A DNA stretch of 64,000 nucleotides from Microbacterium oleivorans (GTDB taxonomy: Bacteria; Actinomycetota; Actinomycetes; Actinomycetales; Microbacteriaceae), in contig NZ_JAMBOV010000001.1 in NCBI RefSeq assembly GCF_023715745.1, forward strand, positions 248,001 through 312,000, in the 5' to 3' direction. Position 1 is the stretch's first letter, and each line of letters opens with the position of its first letter. Positions 25,104 through 33,681 of the stretch are shown here, one piece after another. The notes under the pieces are model-generated. The model did no database searches, was not told where the DNA came from, and saw only the letters and a program-made list of their open reading frames with translations. The position numbers and the translations under genes were made by a program.

Positions 25104-25146
25104 CGGGCTCCCGGTGAACGTCCTTTCGCAGGAGTACTCTGCCCCC

Positions 25147-26592
25147 GTGCCCGCCCCCACCCTCCGCCCGTTCCCGACCGGCTTCCTCTTCGGCGCCGCG
25201 ACCGCCGCCTACCAGATCGAGGGCGCCGCGTTCGAAGACGGTCGCACCGCGTCCATCTGGGATGCGTTCAGCCGCGTCCCCGGTGCCGTGATCAACGCGG
25301 ACAACGGCGACGTCGCGTGCGACCACTATCACCGCTACCGCGGCGACGTCGCCCTGATGAAGGAGCTCGGCCTCGACACCTACCGGTTCTCCACCTCGTG
25401 GTCGCGTGTGCGACCCGACGGCGGGCCGGTGAACGCGAAGGGCATCGACTTCTACGAGCGTCTCGTCGACGAGCTGCTGGGCGCCGGCATCCGCCCCTGG
25501 CTCACGCTCTACCACTGGGACCTCCCGCAGGCTCTCGAGGAGCGCGGCGGGTGGACGGCGCGCGAGACCAGCGAGCGGTTCGCCGAGTACGCACTCTCGG
25601 TCCATGACTCTCTGGGTGACCGGGTCGCGGACTGGACGACGCTGAACGAGCCGTGGTGCTCGTCCTTCCTCAGCTACACCGGCGGCATCCACGCTCCGGG
25701 GCGGTTCAGCATCGCCGACGGGATGCTGGCATCCCACCACCTGCTGCGGGGGCACGGTCTCGTCGTCGACGAGCTGCGTCGGCGCGATCCGGCGCTGAAC
25801 CTGGGCATCACGCTGAACCTCACCGTCGCCGAGGCTGCGGATCCGGCCAGGCCCGAGGACGTCGACGCCGCCCGGCGCATCGACGGGCAGTTCAACCGCT
25901 GGTTCCTGGACCCGATCTTCCGGGCGAGCTACCCCGAGGACATCGTGGCGGACATCCGCGCAGTGGACGCCGACGCCGTCTCCCGCTTCGAGGCCGCGGT
26001 CCGGCCCGGAGACCTCGACACCATCTCGCAGTCGCTCGACGTCCTGGGCGTGAACTACTACCACGGCGAGTTCGTCGGCGGCACGGCTCCCGCAGACCCT
26101 CCGCTGCCCGGCGACGCCCCGACCGACCGTGCGGTGGGATCGCCCTGGCCGGCGGGCCACGACATCCATTGGTACGAGCGCGGACTGCCGCGGACGGCGA
26201 TGCACTGGGAGGTGCAGCCCGAGGCGCTGACCGTCCTGCTCGAGCGGGTCTGGGACGAGTACGCGAAGGATGCCGGGACGGCGCTGTTCGTGACCGAGAA
26301 CGGCGCGGCGTACGACGACGAGACCGTCGAACAGGATGGCGCCCTCCGGGTCCGCGACGAGGACCGGGTCGGGTTCCTGCGCGGTCACCTCGCCGCGATC
26401 CTGGATGCCGCCGACGCCGGTGTCGACGTCCGCGGCTACTTCTACTGGTCACTCATGGACAACTTCGAGTGGGCGTGGGGATACGACAAGCGCTTCGGTC
26501 TCATCCGGGTCGATTACGCCACGCAGGAACGGACCTTCAAAGACAGCGCCCTGGAGTATCGTCGGGTCATCGCCGCCCGAGCGATGGAATGA
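25147..26592 (+). CDS. GH1 beta-glucosidase
   Basis: A 481-residue glycoside hydrolase family 1 enzyme. FPTGFLFGAATAAYQIEGA opens the barrel; the acid/base is Glu168 in TLNEPW and the nucleophile Glu384 in VTENGAAYD. There is no signal peptide, so it hydrolyses imported beta-glucosides or cello-oligosaccharides in the cytoplasm. The start is ambiguous: the GTG at 25147 is chosen because TACTCT (25135-25140) ends 6 nt before it and AGGAG lies 12 nt before it; an in-frame GTG at 25114 would add 11 residues. The stop overlaps the start of the lacI gene. Confidence 0.93.
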   Translation: MPAPTLRPFPTGFLFGAATAAYQIEGAAFEDGRTASIWDAFSRVPGAVINADNGDVACDHYHRYRGDVALMKELGLDTYRFSTSWSRVRPDGGPVNAKGIDFYERLVDELLGAGIRPWLTLYHWDLPQALEERGGWTARETSERFAEYALSVHDSLGDRVADWTTLNEPWCSSFLSYTGGIHAPGRFSIADGMLASHHLLRGHGLVVDELRRRDPALNLGITLNLTVAEAADPARPEDVDAARRIDGQFNRWFLDPIFRASYPEDIVADIRAVDADAVSRFEAAVRPGDLDTISQSLDVLGVNYYHGEFVGGTAPADPPLPGDAPTDRAVGSPWPAGHDIHWYERGLPRTAMHWEVQPEALTVLLERVWDEYAKDAGTALFVTENGAAYDDETVEQDGALRVRDEDRVGFLRGHLAAILDAADAGVDVRGYFYWSLMDNFEWAWGYDKRFGLIRVDYATQERTFKDSALEYRRVIAARAME

Positions 26593-27623
26593 CTGCACTC
26601 CGCGAGGTGACCGTGTCCGATGTCCTCCACCCCCCGGTGACGATCGAAGAGGTCGCCTCGGCGGCGGGGGTGTCCCGCTCCACGGTCTCGCGCGTCGTGA
26701 ACGGATCGACCGCGGTCAGTCCGGGCGCCCTCGCCGCCGTCCGCCGCGCGATCGACGAGCTCAACTACGTCCCCAACCGGGCCGCGCGTTCGCTCGCCAG
26801 TCGCGCGACGATGGCCGTCGCGCTCGTCGTCCCCGAGGACACGACCCGCTTCTTCGGCGACCCGTTCTTCGCGGCGATCGTCAGCGGCATCAACAAGCGG
26901 ATCTCGAAGTCCGACTACGTCCTCAACCTGATCATCGCGAGCGACGACCCGAACGACAAGGCGACCGAGTACCTGCGCAGCGGAGCGGTCGATGGCGCGA
27001 TCATCGTGTCGCACCACACGAGCGACGCGTTCATCGACCGCATCGCGGCCGCGATGCCGGTCGTCTACGGCGGTCGCCCCGTCCGGCAGCGCGAGCGCGA
27101 CTTCTACGTCGACGTCGACAACGTCGAGGGGGGCCGTGTGGCGACGCAGCATCTGCTCGACCGGGGTCGGCGCCGGCTCGCCATGGTCACGGGCCCGACG
27201 ACGATGCCGGGCGGTATCGACCGCCTGACCGGATTCCACGAGGCGCTGGATGCTGCGGGCCTGTCGCCCGTCGCGGTCGAGGACGGCGACTTCACCGCCG
27301 CGGGCGGCGCTGCCGCGGTCACGCGGATCCTCCGATCGGGCGCCCGATTCGACGGGCTGTTCGTCGCGAGCGATCTGATGGCGGGAGCCGTCCTGACCGA
27401 GCTGACGCGCGCCGGCATGCGCGTTCCCGACGACGTCGCGATCGTCGGGTACGACGATTCGCCCGTCGCCACCTCTGTCTCCCCCGCGCTGACGACGGTG
27501 CGTCAGCCGTCGCTCGAGCAGGGCGAGGTGATGGCGGACACCCTGCTCACCCTCCTGTCGGGCGGATACCCGCCGCGCGAGACCCTGCTCGACACGCAGC
27601 TGGTCGTGCGCGAGTCCGCCTGA
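26589..27623 (+). CDS. LacI-family regulator of the sugar ABC/GH1 operon
   Basis: A 344-residue LacI/GalR repressor. The HTH is VTIEEVASAAGVSRSTVSRVVNGS, followed by the hinge (NYVPNRAARSLASR) and the ligand domain (FDGLFVASDLMAGAVL, VAIVGYDDSPVATSVSP). The ATG overlaps the GH1 stop (ATGA). It is the last gene of the operon it probably represses via the three operators near 21700-21767, acting as a CelR/BglR-like regulator. An internal GTG 24 nt downstream is an alternative start. Confidence 0.9.
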   Translation: MTALREVTVSDVLHPPVTIEEVASAAGVSRSTVSRVVNGSTAVSPGALAAVRRAIDELNYVPNRAARSLASRATMAVALVVPEDTTRFFGDPFFAAIVSGINKRISKSDYVLNLIIASDDPNDKATEYLRSGAVDGAIIVSHHTSDAFIDRIAAAMPVVYGGRPVRQRERDFYVDVDNVEGGRVATQHLLDRGRRRLAMVTGPTTMPGGIDRLTGFHEALDAAGLSPVAVEDGDFTAAGGAAAVTRILRSGARFDGLFVASDLMAGAVLTELTRAGMRVPDDVAIVGYDDSPVATSVSPALTTVRQPSLEQGEVMADTLLTLLSGGYPPRETLLDTQLVVRESA

Positions 27624-27629
27624 CGGGCG

Positions 27630-28502
27630 TCACGGGGCGGTCGCGTGCAGGGTGTTCCGCCAGGGATCGGCGAAGGTCATCGTGCGACCGTCGTCGGCGA
27701 CCTGGACGCCGTGGTGCCGTAGGCGTTCACCCAGTTCGCCGAGACTGTCGCCGTCGGGCAGCGCGAGGTCGACGCGGCCGAGGCCGAGCGCCGGCATGCG
27801 GGGTCCGGCGCCCCGCGAGTTCCAGACGTTCATCGCCATGTGGTGGTGGTAGCCGCCCGCACTCACGAACAGCGCCGATCCGCCGAGCTCAGCCGTGACG
27901 TCGAATCCGAGCGCGTCGACGTAGAAGGAGCGGGCGGTCTCGACATCCCCCACCGACAGGTGGACGTGACCGACGGATGCCGCGTCGTCGGCGGTCGCGC
28001 CGTCTGCTGCGGCGTCGGTCAGGTGCTCGCGGATGAAGCTGTTCGGGTCGAGGAAGAGCGTCGCCATCTCGACCCGACCGTGGGTCCAGGACCAGGCGCT
28101 GCGATCGCGGTCCCAGTAGAGTTCGATGCCGTTGCCTTCGGGGTCGGTGGCGTAGAAGGCCTGACTGACGAGGTGGTCCGCGCTGCCTGTGAAGGTCTGC
28201 GGCGCGTGGCGGGCGAGCGAATACAGTGCCGCCGCCAGCGCGGTCTGCGATTCGAAGAGGATCGCCGTGTGGAAGAGGCCGGCTGCTCCGGCGGGCGCGT
28301 GACGCAGCGCCGGCTCGGCGCGGAGCACGACGATGGGGCGGTTCGCGCGACCGAGCGTCACCGAGTCGCCCTCCGCACTCAGCACCGTCAGGGTGACCAC
28401 GTCGCGGTAGAACCGAGTCATCCCGTCGAGGTCTCCGACGAGGAGGGTCACCGCGCCCATCGAGGTCGCGGGCGCGAGTCGGTCCGGTCCGGGCGCATTC
28501 AT
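27630..28502 (-). CDS. VOC family (glyoxalase/dioxygenase-like) protein
   Basis: A 290-residue protein with two vicinal-oxygen-chelate modules. The first spans about residues 10-135 (MGAVTLLVGDLDGMTRFYRDVVTLTVL, HTAILFES, DPEGNGIELYWDRDR) and the second about 165-285 (GHVHLSVGDVETARSFYVDALGFDV, HHHMAMNVWNS). It resembles the CatE/YfiE-type catechol 2,3-dioxygenase family, with candidate metal ligands His, His and Glu. The substrate is unknown. The start at 28502 (MNAPGPDRL) avoids an atypical 36-residue extension. It ends 7 nt from the convergent lacI gene. Confidence 0.8.
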   Translation of the reverse strand: MNAPGPDRLAPATSMGAVTLLVGDLDGMTRFYRDVVTLTVLSAEGDSVTLGRANRPIVVLRAEPALRHAPAGAAGLFHTAILFESQTALAAALYSLARHAPQTFTGSADHLVSQAFYATDPEGNGIELYWDRDRSAWSWTHGRVEMATLFLDPNSFIREHLTDAAADGATADDAASVGHVHLSVGDVETARSFYVDALGFDVTAELGGSALFVSAGGYHHHMAMNVWNSRGAGPRMPALGLGRVDLALPDGDSLGELGERLRHHGVQVADDGRTMTFADPWRNTLHATAP

Positions 28503-28557
28503 GTGAATGAGTAACGCCGCCGCATCGTGATTGTTCCCGCGCTCGCGGTGCCGGAGC

Positions 28558-29916
28558 TCAGTCCGGGTCGCCGCCCAGCTGGCCGATCGGGACGATCGGG
28601 CCCCCGTCATCCGCCCCGGTCTTGCGCGCCCGGGCGATGGCGTTGCCGCCGTGGTAGATCGCGAGCGCGGCGAGGGTGCCGAGGACGATGCCGCCGAACT
28701 GGAGGACCCCGAGGTCCATCGTGAAGTTCGCGATCGCGATGACGAAGGCGACCGCGACCGTGTACTGGTTGACCGGGCGGGAGAAGTCGACCTGGTTGTC
28801 GACCCAGATCTTGATCCCGATGACGCCGATGAGGCCGTACAGCGCGGTCGTCACGCCGCCGATCACGCCGTTCGGGATCGTGAAGAGCACAGCGCCCACG
28901 ACGGGTGAGAAGGACAGCAGGACGGCGATGATGCCCGCCACCCAGTACGCCGCCGTGGAGTAGATGCGGGTGGCCGCCATGACGCCGATGTTCTCGCCGT
29001 AGGTCGTCGTCCCCGAGCCCCCGAAGGCGCCCGCGAGGGTGGTGGCGAGGCCGTCGGCGAGGAGCGCGCGACCGGTGCGGTGGTTCACCGTCGGGTCCGC
29101 GGTCATGGTGGCGACGCCGCGCACGTGCCCGACGTTCTCGGCGACGAGCACGAGGACGACCGGCAGGAACATGGGGAGCAGACTCCACGCCACCGGGTCG
29201 CCGAACGAGGGCAGGTGGAAGGCGGGCAGCCCGATCCAGGCGCCGTCCTCGATGAGCGCCGCCACACCGGAGAAGTCGACCCGCCCCATGATCAGCGCGG
29301 CGACGTACCCCACGACGACGCCGAGGAAGATCGACACGCGACCGAGGATGCCGCGGAACAGGACGGCGAAGAGGATGCACGCGACGAGCGTGATCGTCGC
29401 CAGCACTGCATCGGTTCTGAAGTTGTTCCAGGCCGCCGGTGCGAGGTTGAGACCGATGAGGGCGACGATCGCCCCCGACACGACCGGCGGCATGAGCTTC
29501 TCGAGCCAGCGCGTCCCGGTGGCCTGCACGAGGAAGCCGACGCCGGCGAGCAGGATGCCCGCGATGAACACTCCGACCAGTGCCTGCCCTATCTGCTCGG
29601 GGCTGTCGAGCGGCTGGCCCTCGCCCGGCCCGAAGGCGGTGATCGGGGCGATGAAGGCGAACGACGACCCGAGGTAGCTGGGGAGGCGGTTCCGGGTCAG
29701 GAGGAGGAACAGGAGCGTCCCGAGACCCGAGAAGAGCAGTGTCGTGCTGACGGGGAACCCGGTCAGCAGAGGGACGAGGAACGTCGCGCCGAACATCGCG
29801 ACGACGTGCTGGGCTCCGATCGCGATCGTGGTGCCCCAGCCGAGGCGCTCGCGGGGGGTGACGACGGCACCGGGGGCGACGCGACGTCCGTCGCCGTGCA
29901 GGGTCCAGATGGGCAT
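28558..29916 (-). CDS. uraA: uracil/xanthine permease (NCS2 family)
   Basis: A 452-residue nucleobase permease with the NCS2 signatures GAQHVVAMFGATFLVPLLTG in TM1, AENVGHVRGVATMT in the substrate region and GGSGTTTYGENIGVMAATR in TM10. About fourteen helices are present. The early sequence and length fit the UraA subgroup, which imports uracil with protons, but xanthine cannot be excluded; the symbol is by similarity. The purC stop lies 75 bp upstream in the same direction. Confidence 0.87.
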   Translation of the reverse strand: MPIWTLHGDGRRVAPGAVVTPRERLGWGTTIAIGAQHVVAMFGATFLVPLLTGFPVSTTLLFSGLGTLLFLLLTRNRLPSYLGSSFAFIAPITAFGPGEGQPLDSPEQIGQALVGVFIAGILLAGVGFLVQATGTRWLEKLMPPVVSGAIVALIGLNLAPAAWNNFRTDAVLATITLVACILFAVLFRGILGRVSIFLGVVVGYVAALIMGRVDFSGVAALIEDGAWIGLPAFHLPSFGDPVAWSLLPMFLPVVLVLVAENVGHVRGVATMTADPTVNHRTGRALLADGLATTLAGAFGGSGTTTYGENIGVMAATRIYSTAAYWVAGIIAVLLSFSPVVGAVLFTIPNGVIGGVTTALYGLIGVIGIKIWVDNQVDFSRPVNQYTVAVAFVIAIANFTMDLGVLQFGGIVLGTLAALAIYHGGNAIARARKTGADDGGPIVPIGQLGGDPD

Positions 29917-29991
29917 GCGCGTACTCCTCAGATCAGGGGTGGCCTGGGTCAGGCTACCTGGGAGTCGGCTGAGTGCGCGGGAGCGACGCCG

Positions 29992-30882
29992 TCAGGAGGT
30001 GAGGCGTCTGAGCAGCTCGCGGTACTTGGCCGCTGTCTGCGCGACGATCTCGTCGGGGACGACGGGCGGCGTGCCCTGCTTGTCCCAGTTCGCGGCCAGC
30101 CAGTCGCGGACGATCTGCTTGTCGAAGCTCGCCATGCGGGCGGCGGGGCTCTCGCCGGTGCGCCAGGTCTCGGCATCCCAGTACCGCGACGAATCGCTCG
30201 TCAGCACTTCATCGGCGAGGGTGAGGACGCCATCCGCGTCGAGGCCGAACTCGAACTTCGTGTCGGCGAGGATCAGTCCCTTCGCCTCGGCGAGGGCCGC
30301 AGCTCGCCGGTAGATCTCGAGCGAGGCGTCGCGCAGCTGGGCGGCGCGCTCTGCCCCGACGAGCTCGACGGTGCGCTCGAATGAGATGTTCTCGTCGTGC
30401 TCGCCGAGCGGGGCCTTGTAGGCGGGGGTGAAGATCGGTTCCGGCAGACGGTCGCCGTTGCCGAGGCCCGCCGGCAGCGGGATGCCGCAGACCGTGCCGT
30501 CGGCCTGGTATTCGACCCATCCCGAACCGGTCAGATAGCCGCGGACGACGCACTCGATCGGGAGCATCTCGAGTGACTGCACGACCATTCCCCGGCCCTC
30601 CGTCTCGGCCGGCGGCGTCTGCCCGGGCAGCAGATGGTTGGCGACCGCGCGGCCGCCGTCGGCGCCGGCGAGCTGATCGAACCACCACAGCGACAGCGCG
30701 GTGAGCAGGGCGCCCTTGCCCGGGATGGCCGGCTCGAGGACGTGGTCGAACGCGCTCACGCGATCGCTCGCGACGACGAGGAGGCGGCCGTCATCGGCGC
30801 CGTCGGCGGGCCGGTAGAGGTCGCGGACCTTGCCCGAGTACACGTGGGTCCATCCGGGCAGGGGGATCGCGGCATCCGTCAC
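29992..30882 (-). CDS. purC: SAICAR synthase PurC
   Basis: A 296-residue phosphoribosylaminoimidazole-succinocarboxamide synthase. The family motifs are visible: SGKVRDLY for nucleotide binding, ASDRVSAFDHVL, IECVVRGYLTGSGW, ADTKFEFG and DEVLTSDSSRYW. The GTG start is 6 nt after CATAAT, close to the -10 consensus, so the mRNA is probably leaderless. It is divergent from a small lipoprotein gene, with both -10 boxes inside a 43-bp gap. Confidence 0.95.
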   Translation of the reverse strand: MTDAAIPLPGWTHVYSGKVRDLYRPADGADDGRLLVVASDRVSAFDHVLEPAIPGKGALLTALSLWWFDQLAGADGGRAVANHLLPGQTPPAETEGRGMVVQSLEMLPIECVVRGYLTGSGWVEYQADGTVCGIPLPAGLGNGDRLPEPIFTPAYKAPLGEHDENISFERTVELVGAERAAQLRDASLEIYRRAAALAEAKGLILADTKFEFGLDADGVLTLADEVLTSDSSRYWDAETWRTGESPAARMASFDKQIVRDWLAANWDKQGTPPVVPDEIVAQTAAKYRELLRRLTS

Positions 30883-30888
30883 CAGCCC

Positions 30889-30894
30889 ATTATG
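30889..30894 (-). promoter_or_regulatory. -10 box CATAAT, leaderless purC start
   Basis: On the minus strand CATAAT, one mismatch from TATAAT, ends 6 nt before the GTG at 30882. Confidence 0.5.
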
Positions 30895-30912
30895 TCGGGC
30901 GCGCCGACCGCG

Positions 30913-30918
30913 TACCGT
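30913..30918 (+). promoter_or_regulatory. -10 box TACCGT, leaderless start
   Basis: TACCGT is followed after 6 nt by the ATG at 30925. With the purC box it makes a very compact divergent promoter pair. Confidence 0.45.
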
Positions 30919-30924
30919 GGCGGG

Positions 30925-31467
30925 ATGCGTCGCAGACTGCTCACCCTGACCGCCCTCGCGGTGTCGATCGGACTTAGCGGCTGCGTCTCGACGGCCGCGG
31001 TGGATGATGCCGCCCCGTCGCCGTCGACGTCCGCGACCTCGTCTGCGGAGCCCGCGCCGACTTCGACCCCGACGCCGACACCTGAGCCCGAGGTGTCGGC
31101 GGACCCGTCCTACGCCGTCCCGGAGCAGGACCCGCTCGAGGCATCGCGCCTCGTCTTCGAGAGCGATGCGGTCGGCGTCGACCCCGTGTCCGTCGTGAGC
31201 GTGTCGGCCAGTGCGGTGAGGGACCAGGAGTACGTCCTCGAGTTCGACTGCATCCCCCGGGACGCCACCATCACCTTGTCCCTCTCGCCGGCCGTCGGAG
31301 AGGACGAGCCGCCCGTGAACTTCAGTGGGCCGATCGCGGTCACGCAGGGGTGCAGCGCCCCGGGCGGGGCGACGGGAATCCGCGTCGACCGGATGGTCGG
31401 CGTCCAGATCTCGATGAGCGGCGACGACGTCGCGCGGGCGTGGGCGGTGCTGCGTCCGGCCGAGTGA
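30925..31467 (+). CDS. small secreted lipoprotein, unknown function
   Basis: A 180-residue lipoprotein. The signal peptide ends with lipobox LSGC (Cys near residue 20), followed by a Ser/Thr/Pro/Ala-rich linker to about residue 60 and a beta-rich domain of about 115 residues with two cysteines (FDCIPRD and TQGCSAP) likely to form a disulfide. No family was recognised. The start lies 6 nt after TACCGT. Confidence 0.65.
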   Translation: MRRRLLTLTALAVSIGLSGCVSTAAVDDAAPSPSTSATSSAEPAPTSTPTPTPEPEVSADPSYAVPEQDPLEASRLVFESDAVGVDPVSVVSVSASAVRDQEYVLEFDCIPRDATITLSLSPAVGEDEPPVNFSGPIAVTQGCSAPGGATGIRVDRMVGVQISMSGDDVARAWAVLRPAE

Positions 31468-31489
31468 TCCGGGTGTCGACGAAGCGGCG

Positions 31490-31507
31490 TATAGTCCACA
31501 TGGACTA
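31490..31507 (+). promoter_or_regulatory. PadR promoter and operator
   Basis: TATAGT (31490-31495) is a good -10 box. It overlaps a perfect inverted repeat TAGTCCA-CA-TGGACTA (31492-31507). The site is positioned to let the PadR product repress its own transcription. Confidence 0.7.
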
Positions 31508-31527
31508 ATTCGCGGCGGGGAGGACAC

Positions 31528-32151
31528 ATGGCGCAGAAGACGGCGACGCTGACGCCGACCGCCGTCATGCTCCTCGCGCTCCTGCACGAGGACGACATGC
31601 ACGCGTATGAGATGGTGCGCCTGCTCCGCGATCGTCGCGCGGACCGATTGATCGCCCTCACCCACGGCACGATCTATCACACGGTGGCCCGACTCGAACG
31701 GCAGGGCCGCATCGCCCAGGTCGGGAGCGACCGCGATGGTAATCGTCCTGAGCGCACGACGTACGCGTTGACGGATGCCGGTGCCGCCGACCTCATCTCA
31801 TGGATCCGCCGCGAACTGGTGTCGATCGACGACCCGGATCGGTTCCGCATCGCCCTCACCGAGGCGCACAACCTGCCCCGCGACGAGGTGCTCGCGCTCT
31901 TCGCACAGCGCCGGGAGCTGCTCGCGGCATCCCGGGACACGCACCGGAGCGCCCACGAACACGCGATCGCGCACGGATCGCACCCCCAGTTCCTCATCGA
32001 GGTCCACCGCCAGGCGGCCGTCCTCGACGCCGACATCACCTGGCTCGACGAAGCGGTCGAGTTCATCCGTCGTCCCGACACCGTCTGGGGAGTCATCGAC
32101 ATCCCCGCCACCGACCGCTATCTGGCACAGAGAGAAGCCGCACGCGCATGA
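31528..32151 (+). CDS. PadR-family regulator
   Basis: A 207-residue regulator with an N-terminal PadR winged helix (TAVMLLALLHEDDMHAYEMVRLLR, LTHGTIYHTVARLERQGRI) and a C-terminal helical dimerisation region of the AphA-like 'vinculin' type. It probably represses itself and the exporter encoded next, and is released by a compound the pump exports. GGGGAGG precedes the ATG; the stop overlaps the MFS start (ATGA at 32148-32151). Confidence 0.87.
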   Translation: MAQKTATLTPTAVMLLALLHEDDMHAYEMVRLLRDRRADRLIALTHGTIYHTVARLERQGRIAQVGSDRDGNRPERTTYALTDAGAADLISWIRRELVSIDDPDRFRIALTEAHNLPRDEVLALFAQRRELLAASRDTHRSAHEHAIAHGSHPQFLIEVHRQAAVLDADITWLDEAVEFIRRPDTVWGVIDIPATDRYLAQREAARA

Positions 32152-33638
32152 GCGAGAGCACGTCCACCGTCCGCGCCCCGGGCGCATCCGCCGCCCCCAC
32201 GAACCCCTGGCCCGCCCTCTGGGCGCTCGTCATCGGGTTCTTCATGATCCTCGTCGACACGACGATCGTCTCCGTCGCGAACCCCGCGATCAAAGCCGCG
32301 CTCGATCCCTCGACCGGCAACCTCGACAACGTCGTGTGGGTCACCTCTGCCTACCTGCTGGCGTACGCCGTGCCGCTGCTGGTCACCGGCCGTCTCGGCG
32401 ACCGCTTCGGACCCAAGAACATCTACCTGATCGGTCTCGCGATCTTCACCCTCGCCTCGCTGGCATGCGGACTGTCGGGGTCGCTCGCGGCCCTGATCAT
32501 CGCGCGTGCCGCGCAGGGTCTCGGCGCCGCGCTGATGACGCCGCAGACGATGGCGGTCATCACCCGCACCTTCCCCGCCGAGCGCCGCGGCGCGGCGATG
32601 GGCCTGTGGGGCGCGACCGCCGGCGTCGCGACCCTCGTCGGGCCGCTCGCGGGCGGTCTGCTCGTCGACGGGTTCGGCTGGGAGTGGATCTTCTTCGTCA
32701 ACATCCCCGTGGGCGTCGTGGCCTTCGTGCTCGCGTGGCGGCTCGTGCCGCAGCTCGAGACGCACCCGCACCGGTTCGACATCCTCGGCGTCGTGCTGAG
32801 CGCGGTCGCCCTGTTCCTCATCGTCTTCGGCCTGCAGGAGGGCGAGCACTACGACTGGGCCGCGTGGGTGTGGACGATGATCGCCGCCGGTGTCGTCGTC
32901 CTGGCGGTCTTCATCTGGACGCAGGGCCGCACGAAGAGCGAGCCGCTCGTCCCTCTCGAGCTCTTCCGCGACCGGAACTTCGCGATCTCCAACCTCGCGA
33001 TCGCCGCGGTCGGCTTCACCGTGACGAGCATGGCGCTGCCGATGGCGTTCTTCACCCAGCTCGCCCGCGGGCTGACGCCGACCGAGTCGGCTCTGCTGCT
33101 CATCCCGATGGCGGTGCTCTCGGGGGTGCTCGCCCCCTTCGCGGGGCGCGTCCTCGACCGTGTCGACCCCCGGGTGCTGCTGGTCCCCGGCCTGACGCTG
33201 ATGGCCGCGGGCCTCGTCGGCTACTCCCTGCTGATGAACACCGAGGCGCCGGTCCTGCTGCTGCTGATCCCGTCGGCGGTCATCGGTGTCGCCAACGCGG
33301 GCATGTGGGGACCGCTCGCGACGACGGCCACCCGCAACCTGCCGCCGCAGCAGGCGGGTGCCGGATCGGGCATCTACAACACGACGCGCACGATCGGATC
33401 GGTCATCGGGTCCGCAGCGATCGCGGCGGTCATGCAGTCCCGCCTCGAGGCGAACCTGCCCGGCGCCGGCGACGCCGCGAGCGGTGATTTCGGCGGTGGA
33501 GGCGGAATGCCCCCCGTCGTCGCCGAGGGATTCTCGGCCGCGATGGCGCAGGCCATGATCCTGCCCGCGGCGGTCATCGCCCTCGGTGTCGTCCTCGTGC
33601 TGTTCCTGCGCCGCCCGGCGCACCTCGTGCAGCGCTGA
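32148..33638 (+). CDS. DHA2-family MFS multidrug exporter
   Basis: A 496-residue major facilitator of the 14-helix DHA2 (EmrB/QacA) type. The TM1 region is FFMILVDTTIVSVANPAI, motif A is GRLGDRFGPKNIYL, and motif C (GATAGVATLVGPLAGGLL) marks it as an antiporter. A Gly-rich loop near residue 445 precedes the last helix. It probably exports a toxic compound with proton exchange. Coupled to the PadR regulator by an ATGA overlap. Confidence 0.9.
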   Translation: MSESTSTVRAPGASAAPTNPWPALWALVIGFFMILVDTTIVSVANPAIKAALDPSTGNLDNVVWVTSAYLLAYAVPLLVTGRLGDRFGPKNIYLIGLAIFTLASLACGLSGSLAALIIARAAQGLGAALMTPQTMAVITRTFPAERRGAAMGLWGATAGVATLVGPLAGGLLVDGFGWEWIFFVNIPVGVVAFVLAWRLVPQLETHPHRFDILGVVLSAVALFLIVFGLQEGEHYDWAAWVWTMIAAGVVVLAVFIWTQGRTKSEPLVPLELFRDRNFAISNLAIAAVGFTVTSMALPMAFFTQLARGLTPTESALLLIPMAVLSGVLAPFAGRVLDRVDPRVLLVPGLTLMAAGLVGYSLLMNTEAPVLLLLIPSAVIGVANAGMWGPLATTATRNLPPQQAGAGSGIYNTTRTIGSVIGSAAIAAVMQSRLEANLPGAGDAASGDFGGGGGMPPVVAEGFSAAMAQAMILPAAVIALGVVLVLFLRRPAHLVQR

Positions 33639-33646
33639 CCGTTCTC

Positions 33647-33681
33647 AGCGCGGCGCTGTGGTGCGCCGGCGGCGCCGCGCT
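33647..33681. terminator. convergent-gene hairpin terminator
   Basis: A perfect 10-bp GC-rich stem (33647-33656 with 33672-33681) and a 15-nt loop lie between the convergent MFS and purD stops. The right arm touches the purD stop codon. Confidence 0.55.

Noticed and set aside
25114..25146. GTG at 25114 as start of the GH1 gene
   Set aside because: It lacks a nearby ribosome site or -10 box, whereas the in-frame GTG at 25147 has TACTCT 6 nt upstream; kept as an alternative only.
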